Origin: Saksenaea vasiformis B4078
Taxonomy: Eukaryota > Mucoromycota > Mucoromycetes > Mucorales > Saksenaeaceae
Length of the DNA: 64,000 nucleotides
Direction of reading: 5' to 3'
NCBI GenBank assembly: GCA_000697055.1
Contig: JNDT01001355.1
Location: 57,880 to 121,879 of the forward strand
Positions 10,257-22,072 of this stretch are shown piece after piece (position 1 is the first letter of the stretch; every line of letters begins with the position of its first letter). The position numbers were made by a program, and so were the translations under genes. The notes under the pieces are model-generated. The model ran no database searches and was not told where the DNA came from. It was given only the letters and a program-made list of their open reading frames with translations.

Positions 10257-13200
10257 TTATTGCAGCCAGGCATCCGCCAGGACTTGATCGATTGTCGGTC
10301 GCTGAGCCACCTGGCGGTCCAGCATCCTTCGCAGAATGTTCATAGCACCTAACGGAATGAAAGTGTAAGCGACTAGGCTCATGCTTGGTATGTTCGACAG
10401 ATTTGTCTGTCTGTCCTACCTGGCACTGGAACGCTTGGCACTCTTAACTCGCCATCTAGAATTTCATCCACCGAATAGAACGGTGTTTCTCGATAGATCA
10501 ACGTGTAAAGCAAGATGCCTAGGGCCCAGACATCCTGGGGTGGTCCCTGATACGTTTGGCCGCGTAGAATTTCAGGTGCGGCGTAGTCCAATGTACCCAC
10601 AAACGTGTCATAGCGACGGCCAGGTTTCAAATACGCAGCACTGCCAAAATCTATAAGCCTTGCACCTCCGTTGTGATCAAGCACCACGTTCTCATCCTTG
10701 ATATCACGGTGCACAATCTTATGCTTGTGTAAATGTCGTACAGCGAGTGCAACTTGTTTGAAGATCGTGCGGATCTCTGACTCAACCATGCCATTCTTGA
10801 GCTCGATGTAATCAAACAGATCCATGCCAGCTCCATGCAGCTCCATCACAATATAGTAGTAATCATCGTCTTCGAAATAATCCACTAACATGCTCTTCAT
10901 TACAAACCATCCCCATATTTGTCTCCTTAAAAGACTTACACATGTCACCACAGTTTTCATGTGGTATCTTTCGTAGGGTATGTAAAATATGAATTTCCAC
11001 AGGTAACATACCCAGTTTCCGGTCTCTTGTCCAACAATCCACCAAGATACGCGATTTTATCACATACTTGATCACGACTTTCTTCTACAATGATGTCGTT
11101 AGAAAGAAAGAAAGAAAAAAAAAAGATCCAAAGGTTATTCATTCTTTTACCTTTTCAGGATCATCGATGCGTACGGCTAGTTTGACCAGACCGTAAGCAC
11201 CTTGACCTAGGTTTTCAAGAATACGGTAGTCCTTTATGGAGACTTTGTTTGTCTGTGCTGAGTAGAGCAATGGATCTAGCTGAGAGGTAGTGGACTGGGT
11301 AGTGTTGAGTGATGAACCGAGTACACGTCCGTCGCATGATGGGCGTGTGACGGAAGATGATGATGTCTGGTGGTGGGTTTCTGTACCGTGGTACACAAAT
11401 CTCGGCGCAGGGACTTTGTCCTCGCATTTGGCCACGGTCTGTCCCTGCCCTTCCTGCGGTTTTATTTCCAAGGGCGGACCGGTGCTCTTGGTGTGACCAA
11501 ATCGGCCAAATGTTTCTTCGCGATCAAATGTGATCCATAACGCGTACACATCTTCCGAATCCTCAACGAGTTTGAGCTGCAGCTGTATTTCAAACGGTGT
11601 ACCATCGCGATGCACTGCAACAAGTACCGGTAAATTCTGTCCATTCGGTGCTTCAGTCAGCCGTCGGCCTTTGGTATACTCATGCATGGAGGAACTACAA
11701 TCGGCTAGGAGCTTGCGACAAATCACATTGTTGATGATGATGCCAGGTTGCAGCAAATCATCGCGCTGCAAATTAGAAAGCAAAGATGGGAATTGTGGTA
11801 ACAAATCACCGATCGGTTTGCCTCCCTTGACAAGTTCTTCTTGAGAAAAACCAAACATGAACTTTACAAACACCTCGTTGCAACCCTCGATGATCCCGTC
11901 TCGACGCACTGTCACCAACCCCGCAATCATTGGCATCGATGTGATACGTAGGGTGAAACATGGACTTGTGCCAGTTGCTTCATATGACACGGTATGCATT
12001 TTGACGATAACGGGAAAGTTGGCGCCAAATTTGGTTCGGCTTCCAAAGAACTTTAACCGGTTAATATCCTGCCACGCATGGTTTCCATCCACAGCCATAA
12101 AGGATGGAAGCACTGTGGAAATGGGTTTACTGAGGAGCTCCTCTGTACTATAACCATGAAGGTCCTGTACCGATCCATCCACATAGGAAATTTTACCCTA
12201 AGATGGTTCCGTTTTGTTTTTTTTAGACAGTTGTTTTCCATCTTTGCCAGTCTGTACCTCAGCAGTTACGGAAAGATGGACTACTGTCTCAAACACTTCC
12301 TCAAATATCCAGATATAAACACACGATCCGGCATCGTTCCTTTTTTCTTTTAACCAAAGAGAAGCTGCAGACTTGATGCCATCCTGTTTGACGATCGGAA
12401 GCTGGACGAGAATATATATATTTTTTTGGGGGTTAGTTGGTTTGTCTTCTGACCATGGGCAAGATAAAATAAGGATCGTACCACATTGCCACAAACAAGG
12501 ACCATGCCGCCTGCGGTATCCTCGAGATGATCTAGTTCTGTCCGTCGTTTGACAATCATCTCTTTCAGTCTTGCATGAAAAGAGGGGGCAATGAAGTCCA
12601 GCACAGACTTGCCAACAAGTCCGTGATTACACCCGCTTTCACCAACAAGTACAAAAGCAGCGATGTCGTTTGTAAGGATGATACGCCAATCATCATAGGT
12701 TGTGAGAATAGCTTGATTCTGAGGAAGAAAACGTGTTGGATTATGTAAAGTTGTGGACGGAAAATGCGTCGTAATGGGGTGGATGGCGTCTTCCTCAGCT
12801 GATGAGGTAGTTGCTAATGATGAAGGTGAGGTGGATGATGTAGAAGATGAAGTCGAGGAGGTATGACGTGGTGATTCTTGTTCACGGATATCAGGAAGGG
12901 GATTACTCGTCCGGCGACGATGTTTAGCCAGTTGAAGATTTTCCAAATCGTGAATACGATCGACAGGGCTGCCAACACTTTTCGTTTTTGATCGAACATC
13001 CATGGATAAGGATGCAGAAGGGAAGTTTTCAGACATTGTCCATTCTTTTGATGTATGTCTCATAAAATCAATCGATCGATTCATCGTACTCTTACGTAAT
13101 TCCATTAGATCCACGCGATTTAAGGTAGATGAAAAACGGAAACTATGTAGTGATTCCTGGGAAAACTTGGCACATGAACGAGTTCTTTCTCTTTTATGCT

Positions 13201-13445
13201 GTGATTTATCCTCAATAGGATCTCGTAAACGGATCAGACCATCTGCGGCTGGTGCAACTTCAAGATCTCCTTCCCTATTTCATGTGAGTCACATTTAAGT
13301 AATGGACCTATTTCTTCTTAGAATTACCGAGACGCCACTTCTACAGGTGCAGAATTTTTATCTAGTTCTTTAAATACAAGTTTAAATTTCAACTGCTGAG
13401 AAGTTACAAGTTAGTTTTTACCTTGCATTGAGGAACAAAGATCAT
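10257..13445 (-). CDS. PAS-domain serine/threonine kinase (PASK / Psk1-Psk2 type)
   Basis: A multi-exon gene that senses nutrient or metabolic state in fungi and animals by pairing PAS domains with a kinase. After a short first exon (start 13445, moderately supported) comes a Ser/Thr-rich region. Next are two PAS-like modules: one around 12490-12720 (NQAILTTYDDWRIILTN, FVLVGESGCNHGLVGKSVLD) and one around 11500-12180 (LVTVRRDGIIEGCNEVFVKF, GFSQEEL). The kinase follows: LENLGQGAYGLVKLAV glycine loop, VIKYVI, IVHRDIKDENVVLD catalytic loop, LIDFGSAA (DFG), FVGTLDYAAPEIL, DVWALGILLYTLI. The C-terminus is MLDRQVAQRPTIDQVLADAW with the stop at 10257. All key catalytic residues are present. Introns of 40-90 nt separate the PAS and kinase parts. 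A low-complexity Ser/Thr stretch lies near 12780-12870. Confidence 0.9.
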
Positions 13446-14056
13446 GCACAGAGAGACGACAAGGGAATCAGTCTCTAAAGGTTATGTATGATTAAAAGAG
13501 CGGAATAAAGTAGTAGGTAAGGGTACCTATGATGATGAACGGGTAATGTAAGGAAGAGAGAGGGAAAAAAAAAGAGATGACGGGGAAAGGAGAGAACACG
13601 GGTTAAAAAGAAAACCAGGCACCGCGCTCCAACTGTTAGAGTGTATGTTTTTTGACTCGCAATTTTTTTTGTTTCGGAGATCAGAAGCACTGCTTTTTTT
13701 TTCCCTTTCTTTTTTTCTCACATGGATAAGCAAATGCTTAACACCTCATGAACCACTTAGCACAGGTTTTCTTCTCTAAAAAAAGGGGGTATACCAACCT
13801 TGATTTAGTGTATTTCATTTTCAGCATTGTTGACATCTTCCAAAAATAACAAAACACGATTCCCTTTTTTCTTGTCTGCATTGTCAGGGATATGCATACA
13901 TAATGATCATTCTAAAGTCCTTTTACTATCAAAATTGTGAAGTCGTTAAAAGTTCTAAAACAAGAAGATACCATCATTTTATGATGCATGTGCATACTTG
14001 ACCTGTATCGAGTAGAAGACTTACATTTTAACTTGTGTAACGATATTTGACTACAA

Positions 14057-14076
14057 ATATATATATATATATATAT
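14057..14076. repeat. AT dinucleotide microsatellite
   Basis: An uninterrupted AT run of about 20 bases. A second, similar run sits at 14277-14295. Confidence 0.8.
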
Positions 14077-14276
14077 CTGTGTGTATTTGTGTTGTGAAAA
14101 TGGGGGTGGAAAAGGTAAGAACTTGGACTTGGTACGTAGCTTCATTGAATTCCATAGGAAAACTCTCCAAGGTACTATTACTACACTGTGATTAAAAAAG
14201 GCTATCCCGTTAACTGACGACATGAGGTGTTACTTCCTAACGTTAGGTCATACATACACGTAACCTTGTAGCGTAC

Positions 14277-14295
14277 ATATATATATATATATATA
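14277..14295. repeat. AT dinucleotide microsatellite
   Basis: An uninterrupted AT run of about 19 bases, 200 bp from the one at 14057. Confidence 0.8.
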
Positions 14296-14399
14296 ACCAA
14301 AACAATGCGTAAACGCAGATGTCATTATGCAGAGCATGGCATACACAGAAATTGTAAACAGCCCTAAGGAAGCATTACCTAGTAATAGGTGCGTCAAAT

Positions 14400-14900
14400 T
14401 CTGTAAATTTTGGCATACCTTATCCCTTTAACGGAGACTATGTCCGCGGAAGCCGTAGATCCAGATGGCCATGATAAAATCCGGAAAACTCAGACAAGGG
14501 CATGCGTAACAGACAAATGGAATACCCTGCCCATTTGTTTAGCATACGAAGCGTTCACATGGTCCTTATCTGCCAGCGCGATATTTCTCATGGTATACTC
14601 ATGTTCTGTTTTATCTGTACGTATGACATGGAAAACTAAATCCAACCGTTGATGTGTAAATCATTTTCTATATAGATTCTTTGGAACGTTAGCAAATCGG
14701 TGACAGTGATATTTTTCAATGAACAGGAAGCATTCAGGTACAATGGAAGGCAAAAAAAATTACGCACACATAGCTCCCGATGATTTGGAAACATACGATT
14801 TTTTATTATTTTCCAGCGCAAAGGCTTTGGCTTCATAATGGGACTGTTCCTCAAGCCAGCAATCTGGCACAATGGTTCCCAAACTTGGGTAGTGCTGTGA
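14400..14900 (-). other. Probable exons of an unidentified minus-strand gene
   Basis: Several minus-strand stretches look coding but lie in different frames with plausible splice borders. One exon after an acceptor near 14897 encodes YPSLGTIVPDCWLEEQ then SHYEAKAFALENNKKSYV. Another (about 14740-14690) encodes LPSIVPECFLFIEKYH. A third (about 14640-14510) encodes FHVIRTDKTEHEYTMRNIAL then DHVNASYAKQMGRVFHL. The last two share a frame and can be joined by removing an intron that skips a TGA. I could not build a full gene with a start and stop, and recognise no family. It could be a functional gene or a decayed one. Confidence 0.3.
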
Positions 14901-14930
14901 AATGACATTGACATTTGATCGCTAGCCAAT

Positions 14931-15238
14931 CAATGCGAGCGGAGAAGTATCCTTCACAAGGATGGGAACAAATGGTTTTCGCGAGGACAAAAAAAAAGCA
15001 CGCGTTTCTTCTGTAAAAAGTTAAAACTCCTTGTGAAAAAGTTAGATCAGTAAAGCCACTGGTAATGATCACTCTGCACACACAGCCACTACTTGGTCTG
15101 TGAGCCAACAATGATAAAAAAAAAACCATGCCACAAAACGCATTGCAATGCGGGCTAAAAAGAAAAAAGAAAAGAAAAAACATGGAGATAGTTTAACTCT
15201 GTTCTTCCCCGCATTTTTCTCAAAAGAATCATCCACCC

Positions 15239-15269
<31 letters not shown>

Positions 15270-15572
15270 AATGAATTGTTAAGGAAGGATCACCATAGTT
15301 TCTGGTGTTGACCAAAGAAACGTCAGAATTGGGGGGGTTGCTAAGTTTCGCTCATTTGATGGAAAAGGAAGGTTTTCTGGGGCGCAACAACGCCCGCCCC
15401 ATTGTGAATACCCAAATCTGTTGGTGTCCTTGAACCCCGAATTAAGTTTTTCCGTAACGCTCCTATGCCCTGCCTCGTTGCTGGGAACGGGGATCCTCGT
15501 CATTTTACCGACTTTAGACCCCTTTCTCGTCTTTTTTTTTCTCTTTGTTCTTCCTTCCTTTCTCCTTTCTCC
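14931..15572. other. Intergenic with GA microsatellite and pyrimidine-rich promoter
   Basis: Contains a GA run at 15244-15269 and, just before the next gene, a CT-rich stretch (15520-15570) of the kind that precedes many starts in this window. Confidence 0.4.
15244..15269. repeat. GA dinucleotide microsatellite
   Basis: An uninterrupted run of GA units of about 25 bases. Confidence 0.8.
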
Positions 15573-16214
15573 ATGCTTACCTCTCGTCCTCAGTTTCGCA
15601 AGCATCAACGCCACCCAGCTTTGGAAAAGAAGAAAGGCGAAGATGAAACCAATCCTTTCTTCACCTTTAGCCGAAAAATTGCGAAGGTTACTTCCATGCA
15701 TCGTCCAGTAGATATCCAACTGGGTATTGCCGCAACCAATGCTTCGTCCAGACGTAAATTGATGACGAGTACCAACACCACAACCGCCGCCGCCGCCAAT
15801 GCCAAACTGCTATCCAAACTCCTTATGCCGGACCATGTTATTTGGAAGAAGTCCCTGACTATTGTCATGGCGGTTCTCCCGCGTCGCCATGTTGTGAAAT
15901 CTGCACGACGACTGCAATTACCGTCTCACAAGTCATCACAGTCACCACGACGACTGGAGCAACCAGCACCAAAAGAAGAACAGGAAGTCAAGGAAGAAGA
16001 AGAGCAAGCCCTACCAGAACCTCCCCAGGTCGAATTATGTACAGCCGAAGACCTTGAGAAATTTCGCCAGCTAGTGGAGGACGTTTTAGCCCATTTAGAT
16101 TCGTATCCTAACCGAACGGCCTTATCACCCGATTTGGATGAGCTACGCCCTCAACTGGAAGAATACATTCGCTCCATCGAAAAAGTCGCTCAGGAAATAA
16201 CAGACAACTTATGA
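15573..16214 (+). CDS. Unnamed family member A (213 aa, intronless)
   Basis: Starts at the ATG right after a CT-rich leader; the frame is open further upstream but through sequence that reads as leader. 213 aa. The central motif KKSLTIVMAVLPRR closely resembles KKSMLTIVHALIPRR in the gene at 24603 and, more loosely, WTTVLNAAVPRW in the gene at 18863. Around it are an Ala/Thr-rich stretch, then a Lys/Glu/Pro-rich linker (EEQEVKEEEEQALPEPP), then a helical C-terminal part (EDLEKFRQLVEDVLAHL, LEEYIRSIEKVAQEIT). No known domain, signal peptide or membrane span. An AATAAA lies about 195 nt after the stop. The function is unknown. The relation to the other two genes rests on the short motif and similar layout, so for this member it is tentative. 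Confidence 0.6.
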   Translation: MLTSRPQFRKHQRHPALEKKKGEDETNPFFTFSRKIAKVTSMHRPVDIQLGIAATNASSRRKLMTSTNTTTAAAANAKLLSKLLMPDHVIWKKSLTIVMAVLPRRHVVKSARRLQLPSHKSSQSPRRLEQPAPKEEQEVKEEEEQALPEPPQVELCTAEDLEKFRQLVEDVLAHLDSYPNRTALSPDLDELRPQLEEYIRSIEKVAQEITDNL

Positions 16215-17070
16215 ACGCACGAGCCTCTCTCCCTTTTTTTTGCCCATTAGACCTTTCCGGTCGCTCCCAGTATCTCATTATCACCGCTCTCCCCTTTTTC
16301 CCCCGCTCTTACTCTTCCGCGATCGATTCCTTATCTCCTCCAAGCCTTGTCCATCTTCCTCATTTTCCACCTTACGTGGTACATGCCTTTTTCTTATTCT
16401 TCTTTTACAATAAATGACTTAAACTATTGCTTCTGTGAATGCAAAACGAGATCGACCACAGCACATATGCATCCACTTTTTGCGCTGTTTGAAATGCTCT
16501 CCACGCCCAAATTGCGCCACCCAGTACGAAGCTTACATAAAGAGAAGTCAGATAACACTGCAGGAAGAAGGCGCTCTATCGTGGGTTACGCAGTACTATT
16601 CTTACCATTAGTAAACTTCTTCATAAGATCAACATGCTGCTACAACCTTGTCTGTATATTGGTCATTCATCCACAAACCTCCTTTGTAAGAGATAGCTCT
16701 TGCTATGGACGAACAAACAAAAAACTGTAGATTAAGGGGATTGTTTCATATGAACGAAAAGCGCTAGGATCAGTGTACCAATCATTTGCTTTGAAACCGG
16801 AGTGTCTGTTCAACCTAGCTCGGAGGACATTTCCGGTTGTCGAAGCCAATTCTGCTCTTTGGGCTCTCCGGTGAACTTTCGCTGGTTGCTCTTTGCTGCA
16901 GTACGTCGGCCTCGCATGGACAATTGATGGTTGTACAAACGACTCAGCTAACAATTAAATTGTATATTGAAAGAAAAGAAAACCTGTCTACTTCCAACGT
17001 TCTTGATCGTCGTTGGCAGGGTAGAAGGCATGTTTTTTACTGCAGCAAGGATGCAAACTTCAGACTCTGT

Positions 17071-17101
<31 letters not shown>

Positions 17102-18862
17102 GAGGATTTTTATCCGTAAACTTGCTGCGATTTGGAAACTTACACCGTTACACCCATAGACATTGCCACACCGTAGCTCACTGTGACGTTGGTGAGGCAG
17201 AAAAAGTAAAAGGCTGAATTGGAAGCAGCTGAAACGAATCAAGTCAAAGTACAACAGAGATGAATGGTTAAGAAAGAGCACTCCTTGAAAGACCCTTTCC
17301 CTGCAGTTTCACCAACCCTCCCCCCTATCAACGTGGTATCAGCGTCAACTGGATGTTATCCGCACTACTATATGCCGTCCCTTTTCAACTTGGATAATTG
17401 GAAAATGGACCGAGCGAACACGCATTGATCTGTTAGATAGAAAATCAAATTTTATCTGCACAACCTCTGGAAAAAGTTTAATGATCTTTTTGAATCAACG
17501 TGTCAACTTTCCTTTTTGTATAGTCACGTAGCATGAAGTCACCTAAGAAAAAGTATGCACTACGGCACAATTTTCTTGTCTTCTCCAAACGTATTAAATG
17601 CGATGCGGTTATTTTGCTTATATCAACGAGCGATTGTTGCAGACTTTTGATTAAATAGCCAACGCTGCAGGGGTTCAATGATTTGTAGACAAAGACAATA
17701 GAATGTGAATGGCATTTAGATGAAGCCAGCAAAGAATGCATAAAGGCTTGAATTCATCCTACAATGGACTATTTTTTGCCTTTCACACAATTTTTGATAT
17801 GTAAAAATTTGGATGGCATGTTTAACGAAAGAGTGAAATAGCCAATCAAAGCAAGGCAACATGGAGGCTACTACTTCGATGAACCCTTGTGCTGCCAGTC
17901 ATTGGATCAACGTAGATGATTCCTTATCTCGCACAAGAATGCCTAACATGACAAAAAGGCAGTGCTGCAGACATTGCTTTTTATTCTATTCACAAGCCAT
18001 CTTTCATACTTGGTCTGATTTGGAGAGCCAAGAGGATGTGTCGGGTGATGTGCAAGACGAGCGAGAATCCAGAAACTTTGTCCTTGCTGGCTATTTGCTT
18101 TTAGATTATAGCCTGGAATCTCCATTTGGATCAAGTCACCAAGCATGAAGGGAAAAGCATCAGATGTATTCATAACTACAAAGCAAATATGGTTATATTT
18201 GATTACGGACTTGTGCTCTAGTGACACAGTTTTATATTTTGGCATGGAAATATAAACGTTTGATAATATTAGGATTTTCAGACAATAGTCGGAAAATGGA
18301 GAAGAGATTTTCTGTTAAAGAATATTCTATACAGTGAAAAGCAAAGAGAGGAAGGGAAGTCGTGGGAAGTGCTAAAAAGCCATCGGATGATGATGACGAT
18401 CAAGAAATTTAAAGTTACACGGGGACCACATGATCATCGATTGCAAAGCCGTGATCTTTTTTTAATACAGTTATTTTTGCATTATTCTCGCAAAGAATTG
18501 AGAAAGTGGAGAGGAACGATGTACATCGTGGATTTACAATTGGCATCGACCCTGTTTCTCCTAAATAGACTCCTTATTTGTCATTAATATTATTTGTTGT
18601 TGTGAGCGGATGATCATAAAGAAAAAAGCAACAAGGAGTTAAAATGTTTCCTACAAAACAGTCTCAAAGCTCTAAATCATAAGTGCGATTTATTGTTGTC
18701 GGGATAAATAAGCTGAAATCATTACCCAGGCAACCATAAATGGTACTACTAAATTACTGTTGATAATGGGGGGGAAGAAGAAAGATCATCCGTCTCAATA
18801 AAAAGGTTAGAATTCATCTTTTTCTTTCCCTCTTGAATTGATATTTTTTATTTTTACTCTTT
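16215..18862. other. Intergenic, 2.6 kb, with weak open frames
   Basis: Mostly A/T-rich with homopolymer runs (for example A-rich at 17070-17100). Several short frames exist on both strands; only the minus-strand pair described separately (17478-18245) has any appeal. Confidence 0.4.
17478..18245 (-). other. Possible two-exon small gene, unidentified
   Basis: Two minus-strand frames in the same order, 18245-17943 (100 codons, begins MPKYKTVSLEHKSV) and 17741-17478 (87 codons, begins MHSLLASSKCHSHS), could be exons of one gene. I found no clear phase-consistent junction between them and recognise no family. Low-confidence candidate only. Confidence 0.2.
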
Positions 18863-19660
18863 ATGCTTTTCGGAAAGAAAATAACCCCTCGGTCTGCTTT
18901 GACCACCCTCCGCATCCCACACTACCGTAAACCAAGCTGGACAACCGTCCTTAACGCTGCTGTCCCGCGTTGGGTAAAGGATCGGTACCCTCACCATGCA
19001 TGTGATGAATCAGATACAACAGCAATAGCAAATGTTATTGAGCTGGCTCCCCCATCGACATTAACACACTCGAACGACCCATCGCCCTCGCAATCATACT
19101 TCTCCTCCACCACAACCTCTTCCACCTCTACCACCTCTACCACCTCTTCTTCTTCTTCTTCTTCTTCTTCTTCTGCTGCTCCGTCTTTAGAGGACGGATC
19201 ATCCAAGGACCTATCGAAAGAAACCATACCTACCGTTACCATGCCACCAACACCGCCTGCCTCGCTTGAACTCACCACACCTTCTACATCAAAAGAAGTT
19301 ATCCCTCACGATCAGCCAGCAACACCTATTTCTTTACCAGACAAATCGCCCTTATCTGTGACGTCTGAAACGCACGTGCCGCTCTCGTCCCAGATGCCAT
19401 GCGATCACATATTAAGTCGTATTGACCCCGCTGTCAGTGCCATATGGCAGTCCCATTCACAGTTTATTCGACAATACTATCAAACACGGCCGCGACGAAC
19501 GGCTGTGCGAAATAGTGTAGCACAAGAACAAGAAGAAACAATGAGTTCTGAAGTAGCACAACTAGCCGCTAGTACGTTACATTATATTACAGAACACGGC
19601 ACTGTAACAGAAGAGCTACGGCGATTGGTACCAAGTCTAGTTTCCGTTGGATCCCATTAA
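18863..19660 (+). CDS. Unnamed family member B (265 aa, intronless)
   Basis: Single exon of 265 codons from an ATG that follows a pyrimidine-rich leader. Layout: a basic N-terminal segment with PSWTTVLNAAVPRWVKDR (residues about 25-42); a long Ser/Thr/Pro-rich disordered centre with a coded TCT run (about 19146-19174, poly-Ser); then a compact C-terminal module of about 80 residues, HILSRIDPAVSAIWQSHS, QYYQTRPRRTAVR, VAQLAASTLHYITEHG, EELRRLVPSL. This C-terminal module is clearly homologous to that of the gene at 24603 (WVLNRIDPNLCIVWLQHS, YYDNW, VARLATMTLLHVKTHG, EKLQDLVPRL). No known domain, signal or membrane segment; function unknown. The pattern suggests a short basic motif and a helical C-terminal module tethered by a flexible linker. 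Confidence 0.8.
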   Translation: MLFGKKITPRSALTTLRIPHYRKPSWTTVLNAAVPRWVKDRYPHHACDESDTTAIANVIELAPPSTLTHSNDPSPSQSYFSSTTTSSTSTTSTTSSSSSSSSSSAAPSLEDGSSKDLSKETIPTVTMPPTPPASLELTTPSTSKEVIPHDQPATPISLPDKSPLSVTSETHVPLSSQMPCDHILSRIDPAVSAIWQSHSQFIRQYYQTRPRRTAVRNSVAQEQEETMSSEVAQLAASTLHYITEHGTVTEELRRLVPSLVSVGSH

Positions 19661-20795
19661 TCGCGCTCCAAATGTCTTTTTCTTTTGTACAAATTTGGTT
19701 TCTTGTAAAAAAACAACAACACTGTAACTAGTCGGTCTGTACAGGATAGGTGCATAATGTAAATGTTATTTGCTTTACAATGTATTGATAAAAAAAGATC
19801 CATTGGCGTTTTGTCGGCATTCCCATTGACTATGTACCTTGTTTTCATCTTTGGTGACTAAACAACAGTGTGCCTGATGACAACTTGCTCAAAAAAAACG
19901 GGAACTTTGTCTCGCTGAGCAAAAAAAGAAAAAGAAAAAAGGTTAAGGGAGCATGTCGGATTACTAGCGCCGTCCATGTTCAGCTACGGGGATGAAGGAT
20001 TGACAACTGACATGTACCAGTGCCCTTCTGGATTAGCCAAGTTCGAGACGGGTAGGATGTCTATCTATTTTAACCAATGGTAAATGCCCAGTGTTCTTTT
20101 CTTTTGTTCTTTTTTGGTTAGGCATGCGTCGATGGCTTGGGCAAAACGGCAACACAAGAGGTTACATAAGTTGATTAATCTAATGAAAAAAGTAATAATG
20201 TAGAAAGTGAATGGGATGCACACAGGCCAATTGTGGTACAATCCCTGCTCCATTCTATGTCACGACGCATGAAGGAGGTTTTTTTTCTTTTAACGTACTT
20301 GGGAATGTCCCATCATTGTTTGTTTGGCATATGTAGGTGGTTTTGAGGATAAGGCATGGAGAAGCCATACTGAACACGCTGTTGAGATAATCGCTTTGGT
20401 AAAAAAGAATGTATGGATGCATAGAAGATAGGACCGAAAAGGGTTAGTCCTTTATGGGAAACGTGTGGGAAATGCGTGATCAACAAGGATGATGGATAGT
20501 CTGTGCTCTGAAGGCTCACCATGACGAGCTTTTTTGGATGTAAGGTCCGGATAACTTGATTTTCCGTCTTAAAAATGGGTCTTAGCTCATATGCAAGGCA
20601 TCACTAGTCTGCAGTGAATGCAGCTCAGATGAAAAGGGAGGAGGATCCGAACATCTGCACAAAAAGGACTCAACGTAAACCGTTACACTTTCCTTTCAGA
20701 TATCTTCATCTCCGTCTATAGAAATATAATCGAACGTTTATGATCTCTCTTGTCTCGATTTGCAAGCCCTCCATCGTTTATTAATAAAAAAAAAG
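19661..20795. other. Intergenic with possible minus-strand exons
   Basis: On the minus strand, exon-like sequence at 20450-20300 (reading SMASPCLILKTTYICQTNND, then GTFP) could join, after removal of an intron of about 50 nt, to 20247-20170 (WSRDCTTIGLCASHSLST then a stop). Other frames in the first stretch are also open, so this is not decisive. No family recognised. Confidence 0.25.
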
Positions 20796-22072
20796 CTATG
20801 CCAAGGGATGGTCTTTTTCGAACTGGACCATATATTTGATGAGGGTATCCACTCCCTCTTCCGACATTGCATTGTAGATGGAAGCACGGATACCTCCTGC
20901 AGGTTTTAAACATATTTCTTGTCAGATGGAACACATGAGCTCGCTTCTTTTTGACTTACCAACAGAACGATGACCTTTCAGCTGGACCATCTTGTTTGCT
21001 TCGGCACCTTGTAAAAATTCCTTTTCCAAATGGTCAGGCATAGTAAAGACCACATTCATCTTGCTGCGACAAGCTACATCGACAGGACACTTGTAGATGG
21101 CACTGGCGTCAATGGCCTTATAGAGCTTTTCAGCCTTTCGTTGGTTCACGGCCGCCACTGCAGTAAGTCCCCCCTGTTCCACCAACCAGTCCAACATCAG
21201 ACCAACCATATAGATGGCGAACGTAGGAGGTGTGTTATACATCGAGTCGTTCTTAGCCAAGGTTTGGAAATCCAACATCAATGGTCGTAGCGGACCCTTG
21301 ATGAGATCCACGATTAAATCTTTTCGGACGATCAAGATCGATACACCCGCTGGTCCAAGATTCTTTTGTGCACCACCATAGATTACACCGAATTTGTTCA
21401 CAGGAATCGGTCGTGACAAAAAGTTGCTCGACACGTCCGCGACCAAGGGGACAGAAGCATCCACGACAGGAACGTCGGGAAACTCGACACCATGGACGGT
21501 CTCGTTATCGCAATAGTAGACGTAAGCCACATTGTGTTGCTTTGGATCAGAAAGCTGCCATTCCGCAGGATCTGCTATGCTAGCATAGGCGCCGCGGGAT
21601 TTTTTGGTATCCGTCACACGGTTGACTCGCACAGGACAGTTTGCTCCAGGAATTAATCGTTCGGCCTCCTCTGCAGCTTTGCTCGACCATCCACCAGTGA
21701 CAATGTAATCCACTACGATTTCCTCCTTGTCATTTCCCATCGCAACTTGTTTGGCAGCGACGAGGTTGTAGAATAACGCTGAAAACAGAGTCGTTGCTCC
21801 ACCTTGCATAAATAAAATCTCGTAGTTTTCCGGGATATCAAGCAACTTCGTCAATGTAGCCTTGGTACGAGCAAGAATTTCCCCAAAGGGCTTCGAACGA
21901 TGAGAAAGCTCCATGACCGACATGCCTGTGTTATTATAGTTCAAGAGTTCTGCCTGTGCCCGGCGCAACACTGGCTCAGGACTATTCACGATGAGCACAG
22001 CATTTAAAAGGCAAACGGAACTTACATGGCTGCAGGCCCTGCCCCAAAGTTGAGTACGCGATCAGTTGCCAT
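20796..22072 (-). CDS. SER1: Phosphoserine aminotransferase (serine biosynthesis)
   Basis: Converts 3-phosphohydroxypyruvate and glutamate to phosphoserine, the second step of the phosphorylated serine pathway; a PLP enzyme of the class V fold, cytosolic. Three exons (22072-22026, 21981-20960, 20896-20796) give 389 aa, the usual length. Visible motifs: MATDRVLNFGAGPAAI at the N-terminus, GMSVMELSHRSKPF, LFMQGGATTLFSA, TGGWSSKAAEEA, VADVSSNFLSRPI, and the PLP-lysine region GVIYGGAQKNLGPAGVSILI with the catalytic Lys. Then TPPTFAIYM, VQLKGHRSVGGIRASIYNAM and EGVDTLIKYM. Everything needed for activity is present. The start is the ATG that gives the conserved NFGAGPA in the right place; the frame is open upstream but without homology. 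An AATAAA lies just after the stop on the minus strand. Confidence 0.95.

Larger units (their letters stand above)
13446..14399. other. Intergenic upstream of the PAS kinase
   Basis: A/T-rich and pyrimidine/purine-rich DNA with two AT dinucleotide runs (14057-14076 and 14277-14295). No supportable gene. Confidence 0.4.

Noticed and set aside
10381..10656. Plus-strand 91-codon frame
   Set aside because: Antisense to the kinase domain of the PAS kinase.
18991..19278. Minus-strand 95-codon frame with a long Glu run
   Set aside because: It is the mirror of the TCT (Ser) repeat and Ser/Thr-rich region of the plus-strand gene at 18863.
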